From assembly GCA_004195315.1 (NCBI GenBank), contig SDWL01000127.1:1-6296 (forward strand): 6,296 nt of DNA. Reading direction: 5' to 3'. Every line of letters starts with the position of its first letter. Positions within the stretch are counted from its first letter, which is position 1. The position numbers and the translations under genes were made by a program. Shown here one piece after another: positions 6,294-6,296 of this stretch. This DNA is from Lutibacter sp. Lineage in GTDB: Bacteria; Bacteroidota; Bacteroidia; Flavobacteriales; Flavobacteriaceae. Below the pieces are notes generated by a model that searched no databases, had not been told where the DNA came from, and saw nothing but the letters and a program-made list of their open reading frames with translations.

Positions 6294-6295
6294 TC
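6284..6295. other. 12-bp perfect palindrome upstream of tpiA
   Basis: GATTGCGCAATC is its own reverse complement. It is GC-richer than the surrounding AT-rich leader and overlaps the TTG of the upstream candidate promoter. It could be an operator or a chance match; it abuts the window edge, so context on one side is missing. Confidence 0.35.
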
Positions 6296-6296
6296 G

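Overview
The window looks like AT-rich genomic DNA of a flavobacterium (Bacteroidota), by eye about one third G+C. Three things support this. The protein families and gene orders (split biotin carrier / biotin carboxylase / carboxyltransferase; tpiA-prmA-clpS) are typical of that group. None of the genes has an obvious Shine-Dalgarno sequence. Several TAnnTTTG motifs of the Bacteroidota -7 promoter type lie upstream of genes.

Layout. Positions 1-203 (minus) hold the broken C-terminal end of an archaeal-type FtsY (SRP receptor GTPase), running off the left edge. It does not belong with the rest and is probably an assembly chimera or foreign fragment; the junction lies somewhere in about 190-300. 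Positions 373-3915 (plus) are a three-gene operon: a biotin carrier protein, a biotin carboxylase and a carboxyltransferase beta-type subunit. Together they make a complete acyl-CoA carboxylase, most likely propionyl-CoA carboxylase, which uses ATP and bicarbonate to turn propionyl-CoA into methylmalonyl-CoA. Positions 3916-4226 are a convergent intergenic region with no gene. It holds a degenerate long inverted repeat with a nested direct repeat and, at its right end, a strong bidirectional terminator.

Positions 6201-4227 (minus) carry tpiA (triosephosphate isomerase), prmA (ribosomal protein L11 methyltransferase) and clpS (N-degron adaptor for the Clp protease), transcribed toward the carboxylase operon. 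A hairpin terminator or attenuator separates tpiA from prmA, while prmA and clpS are only 16 bases apart. Upstream of tpiA (6202-6296) are candidate promoter motifs and a 12-bp perfect palindrome at the window edge.

All six full-length genes have intact catalytic or binding residues and ordinary lengths. I see no undescribed defence, mobile or biosynthetic system. The points most worth checking are the archaeal FtsY fragment at the left end and the inverted-repeat element at 3931-4095.
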